The notes beneath the pieces are model-generated. The model had not been told where the DNA came from. It ran no database searches and saw only the letters and a program-made list of their open reading frames with translations. From the NCBI RefSeq assembly GCF_013204885.1, contig NZ_JABMKX010000005.1:1-64000 (forward strand): 64,000 bases of DNA, in the 5' to 3' direction. The translations under genes were made by a program, and so were the position numbers. Of this stretch, positions 43,433 through 52,060 are shown piece after piece; positions within the stretch are counted from its first letter, which is position 1, and every line of letters begins with the position of its first letter. This stretch comes from Paenibacillus tritici (GTDB taxonomy: Bacteria; Bacillota; Bacilli; Paenibacillales; Paenibacillaceae).

Positions 43433-43472
43433 AAAAAGCAGCGATTCCGTTATAGGAGAATCGCTGCTTTTT
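43433..43472. terminator. Bidirectional terminator
   Basis: AAAAAGCAGCGATTC pairs perfectly with GAATCGCTGCTTTTT, giving T-runs in both directions. It closes the GH16 gene and may serve the convergent GbsR gene, though the latter's stop is about 95 bp away. Confidence 0.9.
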
Positions 43473-43567
43473 GTTGTTGGTCCATTGCTGAACCGTACCG
43501 TCCATTTAGAGGACGGCATAGCTTTTTCCGCTTGGCTGTGGAATAGGATGGGCACATATAGCTGATA

Positions 43568-44122
43568 TTATTCTTTAGGGATTAATTCAAAGATCTTGCC
43601 GGTTTCAAGCGACTCAATCAGCTTCAGCAGCCAGCGGTAATATTTGATGGCTTCCTCAATTTTGATCTCGTCGGTCTGGAGCAGGCGGGTAGTGTCAGGC
43701 TCGTCCGCATAGTCGATTTTCATCTGCCGGATCTCGGCCAGTGATTTGTTAAGTGCGGTCATATTTCCTTCAACCGCTTTTCTCCATTTAATGGAGAAGT
43801 AGTCGCTGAAGTTCTGATGCCAGTCGGGGACCACCTCGAACAGATCCTTGCGGGTGCCCTTGCCCCAGACTTTGTCGATCATCTTCAAATCCAGCAGGGT
43901 ACGCACTCCAGTACTCATTGAGGTCTTGCTCATGCCCATGTTACTGCTCAGTTCATCCAGTGTGACCGGGCCCTCCTTGAAGTACATGTAACCGTATAAA
44001 TGCCCGATGGACAAGGTGATTCCGTATAAATCCATGTTTTTGCCGATAGAATCGATCACTCGTTCACGGGCCTTGCTGATTTTCTCTATTTGCTCGGGCA
44101 GAAGCCCCTCTAAATCGTTCAT
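43568..44122 (-). CDS. gbsR: GbsR/OpcR-type regulator of osmolyte uptake
   Basis: 184 residues, the usual length of GbsR. An N-terminal helix with EQIEKISKARERVIDSIGKN leads into a MarR-like winged helix (about 40-95: HLYGYMYFKEGPVTLDELSS, MGMSKTSMSTGVRTLLDL). Bacillus GbsR and OpcR repress choline uptake and oxidation or opuC genes. Here the gene is divergent from an opuA operon, so it probably represses that transporter, with choline or a related compound as ligand. That link is inferred from location. Confidence 0.85.
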   Translation of the reverse strand: MNDLEGLLPEQIEKISKARERVIDSIGKNMDLYGITLSIGHLYGYMYFKEGPVTLDELSSNMGMSKTSMSTGVRTLLDLKMIDKVWGKGTRKDLFEVVPDWHQNFSDYFSIKWRKAVEGNMTALNKSLAEIRQMKIDYADEPDTTRLLQTDEIKIEEAIKYYRWLLKLIESLETGKIFELIPKE

Positions 44123-44377
44123 GATGTCCCTCCTGAGGAATAGGCTGACAGGCTAGAAACCTCTCCAGTGTATTGTAATCAAATCCTTGGCAAGAAGTAA
44201 AGAATTCATCAGTAACGGAATATGGCGTTAAACAGAGTATTCTATACGTAAAGTTTGTAAAGTTAAAACTGTACACTAAATTTTAACCGAATATGCGCTT
44301 TGCTTCTCTTTTCGTAAGTCCGTTACACTAGGTCAGTAGCATTTAACCCGAAAGTAAAAGGGGAGAAGGAGGTCACC

Positions 44378-45577
44378 ATGGCAATTATAGAGGTGAAACA
44401 GTTAACCAAAGTATTCGGTCATGATGCAGCACGGGCGCTTCCATTACTGGAGCAAGGCTGGTCCAAAGAGAGAATCGCCAAGGAGGCCAAGCTGACGGTC
44501 GGAGTGAACAAAGCCGAATTCAGCATTGAAGAAGGAGAAATATTCGTCATTATGGGATTGTCGGGCAGCGGTAAATCCACGCTCGTCCGTCTATTGAACC
44601 GGCTGATTGAGCCCACCGGGGGCCAGGTGCTGTTCAAGGGCAAGGATGTTGTCAAGATGAACCCGGAGCAGCTAAGAGAATTCCGGCGGAAGAACATCGG
44701 CATGGTCTTTCAAAAGTTCGCGCTGTTCCCGCACCGCAGTGTGCTGGCCAACGCTGAATACGGACTGGAAGTTCAAGGGGTGGAGAAAAGTAAGAGAACC
44801 CGTCTTGCCATGGAGGCTCTTGAGCTGGTGGGCCTAAAAGGCTGGGAGAATCACCGTCCGGATCAGCTTAGCGGGGGCATGCAGCAGCGTGTCGGCCTGG
44901 CGCGCGGTCTGGCCAATGATCCTGACATCCTGCTGATGGATGAAGCGTTCAGTGCGCTTGATCCGCTGATCCGCAAGGATATGCAGCAGGAGCTGCTGGA
45001 GCTGCAGTCCAGAGTGAAGAAGACGATTGTATTCATCACGCATGATCTGGATGAGGCGCTGCGGATCGGGGACCGAATTGCCCTGATGAAGGACGGGGTC
45101 ATTGTCCAGATCGGATCGCCGGAAGAAATTCTGATCCAGCCTGCGAACAAATATGTAGAGCGCTTCGTGGAGGATGTGGATCTGTCCAAGGTCCTGACTG
45201 CTTCTCATGTGATGCGCCAGCCGGAGATGATCCGCCCGGAACGCGGACCCCGGGTTGCCCTGCAGCTTATGCGGGACAGCGGCGTATCCAGCCTGTATGT
45301 GGCAGATAACGAGATGCGGCTGCAAGGTCTGCTGACTGCGGATAATGCCTCACAGGCGTTGAAGGAGAACCGCAGCATACTCGACGTAATGCTGCGTGAG
45401 ATTCCCCGCGTTCAGCCGGATACCCTGCTGAATGATCTGTTCGAGCTGATGTCGGAGACACATCTGCCCGTTGCTGTAGTAGGGGAAGGCGAGAAGCTGA
45501 AGGGCATTGTTATCAAAGGGGCTGTGCTATCTGCCCTGGCCGGTAACGCGGTTCCTGAAGGAGGATTAGGTTCATGA
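44378..45577 (+). CDS. opuAA: Glycine betaine ABC transporter ATPase (OpuAA)
   Basis: 399 residues. Walker A is GLSGSGKST (60-68), the signature motif is LSGGMQQRVGLARGLA and Walker B is ILLMDEAFSALD, followed by the H-loop ITHDLDEA. The long N-terminus before Walker A (HDAARALPLLEQGWSK) is typical of OpuA/ProV. Two CBS domains at the C-terminus (about 285-390) may sense ionic strength or cyclic di-AMP. GGAGG precedes the ATG; the stop overlaps the start of the permease gene (ATGA). It drives glycine betaine or proline betaine uptake during osmotic stress. Confidence 0.94.
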   Translation: MAIIEVKQLTKVFGHDAARALPLLEQGWSKERIAKEAKLTVGVNKAEFSIEEGEIFVIMGLSGSGKSTLVRLLNRLIEPTGGQVLFKGKDVVKMNPEQLREFRRKNIGMVFQKFALFPHRSVLANAEYGLEVQGVEKSKRTRLAMEALELVGLKGWENHRPDQLSGGMQQRVGLARGLANDPDILLMDEAFSALDPLIRKDMQQELLELQSRVKKTIVFITHDLDEALRIGDRIALMKDGVIVQIGSPEEILIQPANKYVERFVEDVDLSKVLTASHVMRQPEMIRPERGPRVALQLMRDSGVSSLYVADNEMRLQGLLTADNASQALKENRSILDVMLREIPRVQPDTLLNDLFELMSETHLPVAVVGEGEKLKGIVIKGAVLSALAGNAVPEGGLGS

Positions 45578-46410
45578 ATATACCCAAGATACCGCTCGGA
45601 AAGGGCGTAGAATGGATCGAAGATTGGCTCACGACCTACTTCGGCCCTATATTTGATTTCATTCATGCTGTGATCGGGGGAATGGTGAGCGGGATTGATG
45701 CGGCGCTGAATTTCCTGCCCGCGATTGTGTTGACCCTTCTTATCGCTGCTCTGGCCTACTGGATCGGCAAATGGCGGATGGCGCTGTTTGCAGTGCTCGG
45801 GCTTTTGCTGATAGATAATCTGGGGTTATGGGGCCCGTCGATGCAGTCGCTGGCCCTTGTGCTGACAGCCTCCTTATTGGCTGTAGTTATCGGAGTTCCG
45901 CTGGGAGTATTCTGTGCGCAGAGCAAGACCTTCCAGAACATTGCCACCCCTATCTTAGACTTCATGCAGACGATGCCTGCGTTCGTCTATCTGCTTCCGG
46001 CTGTCTCATTCTTCTCGCTGGGGGTTGTTCCCGGCGTCATTGCTTCTATTATATTTGCGATTCCGCCAACGATCCGCTTAACCAACCTGGGCATCCGTCA
46101 GGTGTCGCCGGAGCTGGTGGAAGCTGCGGATGCCTTCGGTTCAACCGCAAGCCAGAAGCTGTTCAAGCTGCAGTTGCCGATCGCACTGCCGACCATTATG
46201 GCCGGTATTAATCAGACGATCATGCTGTCCCTGTCGATGGTCGTTATCTCGTCCATGATTGGAGCCCAGGGGGTCGGAGCCTATGTATACCGTGCGGTAT
46301 CGCAGGCCAAGACCGGCGCGGGCTTCGAGGCGGGGATCGCCATTGTTATTATTGCCATACTGCTGGACCGTCTGACCCAGAAGCTGTTCAAATCCAAACC
46401 ACAAGGATAG
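45574..46410 (+). CDS. opuAB: Glycine betaine ABC transporter permease (OpuAB)
   Basis: 278 residues with about six membrane helices and the conserved loop of this permease group (ELVEAADAFGSTASQKLFKLQ) that contacts the ATPase. The segment TPILDFMQTMPAFVYLLP is also typical. It overlaps the ATPase gene by 4 nt and precedes the binding-protein gene by 15 nt. Confidence 0.94.
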   Translation: MNIPKIPLGKGVEWIEDWLTTYFGPIFDFIHAVIGGMVSGIDAALNFLPAIVLTLLIAALAYWIGKWRMALFAVLGLLLIDNLGLWGPSMQSLALVLTASLLAVVIGVPLGVFCAQSKTFQNIATPILDFMQTMPAFVYLLPAVSFFSLGVVPGVIASIIFAIPPTIRLTNLGIRQVSPELVEAADAFGSTASQKLFKLQLPIALPTIMAGINQTIMLSLSMVVISSMIGAQGVGAYVYRAVSQAKTGAGFEAGIAIVIIAILLDRLTQKLFKSKPQG

Positions 46411-46425
46411 GAGTGTATTATAAAT

Positions 46426-47310
46426 ATGAATACAATGAAATCAATGAAGCGCCGTCCGTTAATCTTGGTGCTGCTGCTGATGGCAGTTGTTCTGCTAGCC
46501 GGCTGCTCGTCCAAGGACGGCAGTACGGTGAAGCTGGCTTATGTAGCCTGGGATTCCGAGATCGCCAGTACAAACGTAGTCAAGGAAGTGCTTGAATCCA
46601 AGCTTAATGTTAAGGTGGAAATGCTCCAGGTCGATGCCGGGCCGATGTGGGCCGGGATTGCCGACGGAAGTGCGGATGCGATGGTAGCCGCCTGGCTGCC
46701 GGGCACTCATGCCTCCTATCTGGAGAAATACGGCAAGGATATTGAGGATGCCGGTGTGAATCTGGATGGAACAAAGACCGGCCTTGCCGTTCCGGCTTAT
46801 ATGGAGATTAACTCCATTGAAGATCTGAACAATGCGGAGGTTGCGGCCACGCTGGATAAGCGGATTATCGGGATTGAGCCGGGTGCCGGAATTATGACGG
46901 CTACGGAGTCTGCGCTTGAAGCCTATGGCTTGAGCGAATATACGCTGCTGGAGAGTTCCTCGGCGGCGATGGCTCAGGAGCTGCAGAAGGCTTTTGACAA
47001 GAATGAACCTATAGTGGTAACCGGCTGGACTCCGCACTGGATGTTCGCCAATATGGATCTGAAATATCTGGATGACCCGAAGAATGTATACGGCGGTGCC
47101 GAGCAGATTCATACGATGGTCCGTAAGGGCCTCAAGGAAGATATGCCGGATGTGCATTTGTTCTTAAGCCAGTTCAAGTGGACGGCAGAGGATATGGCTC
47201 AGGTTATGGTCAAGATCCAGGGCGGACAATCGCCGGAGGATGCGGCCAAAGAATGGGTAGAGAACAATGAGGCCAAAGTGAATGAATGGATTACCGGTAT
47301 TTCTTCTTAA
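46426..47310 (+). CDS. opuAC: Glycine betaine-binding lipoprotein (OpuAC)
   Basis: 294 residues with a lipobox in VVLLAGC. The mature domain has the aromatic cage elements of betaine-binding proteins: YVAWDSEIAST, QVDAGPMWAGI, AWLPGTH and VVTGWTPHWMFANMDL. It captures betaine outside the membrane for OpuAA/OpuAB. AGGAGTG is 10 bp before the ATG; ATG 46435 is an alternative. It is the last gene of the operon. Confidence 0.93.
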   Translation: MNTMKSMKRRPLILVLLLMAVVLLAGCSSKDGSTVKLAYVAWDSEIASTNVVKEVLESKLNVKVEMLQVDAGPMWAGIADGSADAMVAAWLPGTHASYLEKYGKDIEDAGVNLDGTKTGLAVPAYMEINSIEDLNNAEVAATLDKRIIGIEPGAGIMTATESALEAYGLSEYTLLESSSAAMAQELQKAFDKNEPIVVTGWTPHWMFANMDLKYLDDPKNVYGGAEQIHTMVRKGLKEDMPDVHLFLSQFKWTAEDMAQVMVKIQGGQSPEDAAKEWVENNEAKVNEWITGISS

Positions 47311-47449
47311 GGAAAGCTGGTGTGTTCAATGTGATCTGGCAGCGGAGATCGATGTGTGCTATGATACAAGAACATAAGCAACAATTCTGTAACTTGTAGG
47401 CTACCCGCAGTACTTTATCTTTGTATGTCATAAGCAGACTTATTCAACG

Positions 47450-47472
47450 AACACCCCGAGAGGGGTGTTTTT
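47450..47472 (+). terminator. Terminator of the opuA operon
   Basis: AACACCCC pairs with GGGGTGTT around GAGA, followed by TTT and C, about 140 bp after the opuAC stop. The gap between 47311 and 47566 holds only this. Confidence 0.85.
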
Positions 47473-47566
47473 CTTGAAAATTAACGAATACGTTAATGAA
47501 CGGGCGGTTCTTTATGTTTCTGGCTGAAAGGATTACCTGCAAGAAGTCGGGAAAGGAGAGCGCTCC

Positions 47567-48181
47567 ATGACTGAGACCATCAATGCCTGGATCGACTGGC
47601 TGCTGCAGAGTCTCGGACTCAGCGGCCCTTACATTGTTTTCGCTACCTTCCCGCTCGCCCTGCTGCAAAGTTTGTTCGGATTTTTCCCCTTGGCGATTCT
47701 GATTGTGCTCCATGTCTCTGTATTTGAAGTGATAGGCGGGATGGCTGTCAGTTGGCTGGCCTGCAATATTGGTGCGGTATTTGTTTATTTTCTCTTCCGG
47801 CGTTATCTCTTTGACTGGTTTGACCGGAAATGGGGCTACAAGCTCCAGAAGTATGAGAAATGGCAGGTCTATCTGGACCGTTACGGCATCTGGACCCTGG
47901 TGCTGCTGCGTACGATTCCGATTGTGCCCAGCAATATCATCAACCTGATGTCGGCAGTATCTCCTATTAAGCCGGCGGCTTTTGTCTGGGGAACGGTGCT
48001 TGGCAATCTGTCTTATATCTGGCTGTTCGGCACGATCAGCTCCTCGCTGATTGTCCCCAGGGAGGAATGGAACGGGTTTCTTACGTGGTATGCGGTGTTT
48101 ATGCTGATTCTCCTTGCGATCTTTGTCCGGCTGCATTGGGGGCATTTGCAGGAGGATAAGCGCAAGCGGGCGGGGCATTAG
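47567..48181 (+). CDS. TVP38/DedA-type (VTT domain) membrane protein
   Basis: 204 residues with about five hydrophobic segments. The VTT-domain signature is visible in the re-entrant region (GGMAVSWLACNIGAVFVYFLFRR starts it, written here only as key residues G-G, N-I-G and F-R-R) and in LVLLRTIPIVPSNIINLMSA. Such proteins act in lipid or undecaprenyl-phosphate handling and membrane homeostasis. AAAGGAGAG precedes the ATG. It stands alone. Confidence 0.85.
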   Translation: MTETINAWIDWLLQSLGLSGPYIVFATFPLALLQSLFGFFPLAILIVLHVSVFEVIGGMAVSWLACNIGAVFVYFLFRRYLFDWFDRKWGYKLQKYEKWQVYLDRYGIWTLVLLRTIPIVPSNIINLMSAVSPIKPAAFVWGTVLGNLSYIWLFGTISSSLIVPREEWNGFLTWYAVFMLILLAIFVRLHWGHLQEDKRKRAGH

Positions 48182-48378
48182 GGTTAGGACGGCGAAGTTA
48201 TGTCTGCTTGAACGCTACGTCCTTTACAAGGACAGCATTGCCGTTTCCACTTGCCTATGAAGAATGTATCTGCGGTGATCTGCCGCAGGGATGTTCTTCT
48301 TTTTTGCGTCTGCCCTGAATAGCCTATTAGTACAAGAGAGCGGCTTGACCGCAGAAATGTCGGGAGGGACTGCAGGGC

Positions 48379-49674
48379 ATGGGCAGAATCAGAAAATGGG
48401 GGAAGCGCAGTGCAGGCATACCATTCTTCGGCGGTCTGCGTCTGCCGGGCTTCAGCTGGGGCGGGCTGAGGGGACCGGCCGGACGCCGTTCGGCCTTCAA
48501 GGCCAAACCATCCAGGGCCGGGTTCAGGCTGCCGGGTCCGGGGACCAGATTCGAGGCGAAGCCGTCAAGATCGGGGCCGCGACCGGCGGCGCGGGGCCGG
48601 AGCGGGGGCTTCGTGGCGAAGCCCTCCAGATCCGGAGGCCGGGCGGGCCGTAACGAAGCGGCTGCGTCCGGCACGGGACCGGGCGCTCCGGGCCAGCGGG
48701 TCTGGCGCAAGGCCAGCCGGACCGGGGGCGGGTTCAGCCTGTTCCGCAGCAGGGGCGGGAAGAGGCCGGAACCCGGCGAAGGCAGGGGGCGGAAGCCGCG
48801 CAGACGGGGCAGGTTCTGGATCATTGTGAGCCTGCTGCTGATTCTGGCGGTGCTTCAGGGACTGCGATATGTGGAGCAGCATCTGAAGCCGCCGATTCTC
48901 CATCTGGCGCAGATCCGGGTGAAGCAGATTGCCACAGAATCCATTAACAAGGCGATTACCTCCCAGGTTGCGGACGGCGGGAATGCGGAGGCGCTGATCG
49001 ACTGGAAGACCGATAAGAACGGCAAGATCTCCGGGTTCATGCTCAACTACAAGGAGCATATGCGGATTACCTCCCAGGCTGCCGAGGTCATCCAGTCCAC
49101 GCTGCAGGAGCTGCATAACCAGACGGAACATATTCCGCTCGGCCAGGCGCTCGGCAGTCCGCTGATTGCCTCCTATGGTCCTGATATTCCGATCAAGATC
49201 GAGCCTCAGGGCGCCGTTAAGGTAGAGCTGAACACACGGCAGCAAAACGCCGGAATCAATATGATTCTCGTAGAAGTCTTTATCCATATTGTGACCGAGG
49301 TTGCAGTCGTGATTCCATTCGATATGGAGCCGCAGGTGGTAGATACAGAAATCCCCGTCTCCTACCTGATGGTCGTCGGCGATGTTCCGATGTATTACTA
49401 TGATAATCAGGGCCAGCCTGTCGGCGAGAACGGCAGCAGCGCACCGGGAATCGCCATTCCGGCACCTTCGCTGAATACAGAGCATAGCAGTACCGGCAAG
49501 GATAGCACGCCAGCGGGCGGAAGCGGGCCGGGCGGGAATGCGAACAACGGTGGGAATAACTCGCCGGACAGTAGCGGCAACTCTGCGCCGGGGGCAAATG
49601 CCGGGAGCGGCGGGAATACGGGGAATGCCGGTAATGCCGGGAGTGCCGGAGCTAATTCAGGCAGTGGTGATTAG
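48379..49674 (+). CDS. yunB: Sporulation protein YunB with unusual Arg/Gly-rich and Asn/Gly-rich tails
   Basis: 431 residues; typical YunB proteins are about 250. The core (about 146-370) matches YunB: one membrane helix (FWIIVSLLLILAVLQ), then RVKQIATESINKAITSQV, IPLGQALGSPLI and DIPIKIEPQGAVKVELNT. An N-terminal extension of about 140 residues is very basic, with FKAKPSRAG, FEAKPSRSG and FVAKPSRSG repeats at residues 40, 58 and 78. The last 70 residues are low-complexity Gly/Asn/Ser. YunB is made under sigma E and is needed for normal spores. GGAGGG lies 11 bp before the ATG. Confidence 0.9.
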   Translation: MGRIRKWGKRSAGIPFFGGLRLPGFSWGGLRGPAGRRSAFKAKPSRAGFRLPGPGTRFEAKPSRSGPRPAARGRSGGFVAKPSRSGGRAGRNEAAASGTGPGAPGQRVWRKASRTGGGFSLFRSRGGKRPEPGEGRGRKPRRRGRFWIIVSLLLILAVLQGLRYVEQHLKPPILHLAQIRVKQIATESINKAITSQVADGGNAEALIDWKTDKNGKISGFMLNYKEHMRITSQAAEVIQSTLQELHNQTEHIPLGQALGSPLIASYGPDIPIKIEPQGAVKVELNTRQQNAGINMILVEVFIHIVTEVAVVIPFDMEPQVVDTEIPVSYLMVVGDVPMYYYDNQGQPVGENGSSAPGIAIPAPSLNTEHSSTGKDSTPAGGSGPGGNANNGGNNSPDSSGNSAPGANAGSGGNTGNAGNAGSAGANSGSGD

Positions 49675-49880
49675 GGGGATGGAGGGTTAAGGGTTGAGGT
49701 GAGGGGAAGGGATGGGGGATATAGGTTAGAGGATGGAGAGGTTGAGAGTAGAGGATGGAGGGTAGAGGATGCAGGATGGAGTATGGAGGATGGAGGATGG
49801 AGATTAGCGGATAGAGGGGCAGGATGGAGTATGGAGGATGGAGAGTAGGGGATTGAGGGTGCAGGATGGAGTATGGATGA
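49675..49880. repeat. Purine-rich low-complexity repeat tract
   Basis: About 200 bp made almost wholly of A, G and T on the plus strand, built from GGATGGAG-like words. CAGGATGGAGTATGGA occurs at about 49772, 49820 and 49862. It starts right after the yunB stop. The Ser/Pro-rich frame on the other strand is a by-product. Confidence 0.8.
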
Positions 49881-49899
49881 TACGGCGTGGTAGAACATT

Positions 49900-50082
49900 A
49901 AGTGGAAAAACTCCATCTGCTGTTGGCAGAATCTCTGATTCCGGTGACTTAGTTGGAAAAAGGGCACTTAATTTCAGCCGGATTCGCTGATAGCGGGGAT
50001 ATAGGCAGAAGCAAGTGCCATAAATCCAATTAATTTCCGTAAAGCAAGCCAACCGGAATGATTAAGTGGAGGAAATCCAACT
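49900..50082. repeat. Four-unit intergenic repeat array D
   Basis: Forward motifs at 49900 (AAGTGGAAAAACTCCATCTG) and 49951 (AGTTGGAAAAAGGGCACTTA); inverted motifs at about 50012-50033 (AAGTGCCATAAATCCAATTA) and 50060-50082 (ATTAAGTGGAGGAAATCCAA). Spacing is 51, about 61 and about 48 bp. No gene is seen in 49675-50464. Confidence 0.7.
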
Positions 50083-50101
50083 GCTGTACCTTGGAGGGAC
50101 A

Positions 50102-50160
50102 GGGAGAGATGCAGGAACAGAGAGAGGAACAGGGAGAGGAACAGGGAGAGGAACAGGGAC
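50102..50160. repeat. 12-bp tandem repeat
   Basis: About four copies of GAGAGGAACAGG in a row, purine-rich, with degenerate copies at both ends. Confidence 0.8.
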
Positions 50161-50286
50161 AGCAATATGCGGGCCGCAGGGCCGTTGATGTGATAATGAG
50201 AAAGGCTATAGTCCGCAGTCCATGAAGAGCCAAGAAGAGGGATGAATTGCTATGAACCGCCAAGAACCCCAGAACCCCAGAACCCC

Positions 50287-50318
50287 AGAACCTCCTAAAC
50301 AGGTGGTTCTTCTTTTTG
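50287..50318 (+). terminator. Terminator-like hairpin
   Basis: AGAACC-x-CC pairs with GG-x-GGTTCT, followed by TCTTTTTG. It follows three copies of CCCAGAA. No gene ends close upstream, so it may close a read-through transcript from yunB. Confidence 0.55.
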
Positions 50319-50464
50319 CGTGGCATAGCCTACTCCACCCGGCCCCAATGATAATCCACCAATCCAATATTAGTGCACTATGATTAAGCCGGAATGACTT
50401 TTATAATTAGGGCAAAGCTGAGGCTGATCTGCACTGCAAACTTAATGTCGGGGGGCTGAGTACA

Positions 50465-52060
50465 GTGAGAATATTGATCGTAGATGATGAGCCCAGGCAT
50501 CTCAGAGGGATGGTTCATCTGATTGGGCGCCTTCGGCCGGAGGATCAGGTGGTGACGGCGAAGGATGGCTTGGCGGCTATGGAGCTGGTGAAATCCCAGC
50601 GGCCGGAAGCCATATTGACAGATATCCGTATGCCCGGCATGGACGGGCTTGAATTTCTGGAACGGCTGAAGGTAGAGGGCGTGCGAACCAGGGTTGTAAT
50701 GGTATCCGCTTACAATCTGTTTGAGTATGCGCAGAAGGCGGTTCGTCATGGTGCTTATGATTATCTGCTCAAGCCGGTGGAGACGGACAAAATCGCGGAT
50801 GTCTTAAGCCGGATTGACCTTCTGCTGACAGCGGAAAAGGAGCAGCACCGGGAAGAGGAGGAGCGGCAGCACCAATTGAAGCTGGCCTCTTCCGCTTACC
50901 TGAGCCGGTTGATGCTGTCCTGGCTGAATGGAGGTGCAGCCTTGGAGGAGCTGGAGGAGCTGGAGCGTTATGAATGGCTTCAGGGGAGCGGGGCCGCTGT
51001 GTATTCGGAGCTGAAATACGGCCGGGACAGCGGCGGCGGGCCGGACAGCAGCTTGTTCGTCCGTGCGCTGGAGCAGGCCTGGTGCAAATGGGGGGAAGCC
51101 ATAACGGTTCCGCTCGGCGGAATGCTGGAGGAGGGGCTTCTGGCAGCCGTTACCTTGGTTACACTGGAACGGCTAACCCCGGAGAAAAGGGAGCAGGCCC
51201 GGTCCATCTCCCGGTCCCTGGCGAAAGAATGGGCAAGTACAGGACAGCTTGTCCACGGGATCGGGCCGGAATGCCAATCTCTGTTGGCTGAAGCGCCGCG
51301 GTCTTATCTGGCTGCCAGAACGGCCAACAGCTATAACTTCTACGATTTCCGGCAAGGGCTGCTGTTCGCGGATGAGCTTGGTTCGGCTGCCGGGGCGGTG
51401 GCCCCCGATTGGGGCAGAGTGTACGAGGCTTTGTTCATGGAGGATGCCGCTCTTGTTCAGGAAGCCTGCCTTGAGGCTGTCTGCCAGCTTGCGGAGGGCG
51501 GACAGGCCAGCCCCATGCGGCTGAAGGAGCAAGCATCGCTGATGCTGCTGCAGATCCGCAGCGACCATCAGGATCTTCTGGGCAAAAGGGCCGGGCAGAT
51601 CCTGACCGATACGGCCACACTGCTCATCCGTTCATGCCGCTCGTACGGGGAATTGATCGACCTGCTGAACCATGCGCTCCGGGAAGTGCATCTGGCCCTC
51701 ACCTTATCCAGACAGGATAAGGGGGAGGCGGTTATCGCCGAATGCCTGGACTGGATAGAGCACCATACGAAAAAGAATATAACGCTGGAGCGGACAGCCG
51801 AGCTGTTCCATTTCAACCCCTCCTACTTCAGTACGCTGATCAAGAGCAAGACGGGCAAAACCTTCTCCGAGCATGTGACGGCAGCCCGGATGAAGCGGGC
51901 CAAGGAACTGCTTGCCGGGGAGCAGCTCAGAATATATGAAATTTCCCTGGAATGCGGATTTCAGGACACGAAATATTTTTGCCGCGTCTTCAAGAAGGTT
52001 CACGGCCTGTCTCCCAAAGCCTATCAGCACGTACGCTCGCAAAGGAAACGTGAGATATGA
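50465..52060 (+). CDS. YesN-type response regulator with AraC output domain
   Basis: 531 residues starting at GTG 50465. The receiver domain has Asp53 (AILTDIRMPGMDG), an acidic pair (VDDE) and a Lys in YLLKPVET. A middle region of about 300 residues is followed by an AraC double helix-turn-helix (about 430-525: ITLERTAELFHFNPSYFSTL, IYEISLECGFQDTKYFCRVF). The kinase gene overlaps by 4 nt. The pair probably switches on the arabinan-type operon that follows, as is usual for YesMN systems next to sugar ABC genes. Confidence 0.92.
   Translation: MRILIVDDEPRHLRGMVHLIGRLRPEDQVVTAKDGLAAMELVKSQRPEAILTDIRMPGMDGLEFLERLKVEGVRTRVVMVSAYNLFEYAQKAVRHGAYDYLLKPVETDKIADVLSRIDLLLTAEKEQHREEEERQHQLKLASSAYLSRLMLSWLNGGAALEELEELERYEWLQGSGAAVYSELKYGRDSGGGPDSSLFVRALEQAWCKWGEAITVPLGGMLEEGLLAAVTLVTLERLTPEKREQARSISRSLAKEWASTGQLVHGIGPECQSLLAEAPRSYLAARTANSYNFYDFRQGLLFADELGSAAGAVAPDWGRVYEALFMEDAALVQEACLEAVCQLAEGGQASPMRLKEQASLMLLQIRSDHQDLLGKRAGQILTDTATLLIRSCRSYGELIDLLNHALREVHLALTLSRQDKGEAVIAECLDWIEHHTKKNITLERTAELFHFNPSYFSTLIKSKTGKTFSEHVTAARMKRAKELLAGEQLRIYEISLECGFQDTKYFCRVFKKVHGLSPKAYQHVRSQRKREI

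Noticed and set aside
44123..44377. Riboswitch before opuAA
   Set aside because: The leader shows only AT-rich promoter-like sequence; no conserved riboswitch blocks or terminator are visible, and a GbsR-type repressor gene is adjacent.
23971..50082. CRISPR array
   Set aside because: The repeat arrays have only four diverged motifs in mixed orientation, no exact repeats, no unique spacers and no cas genes nearby.
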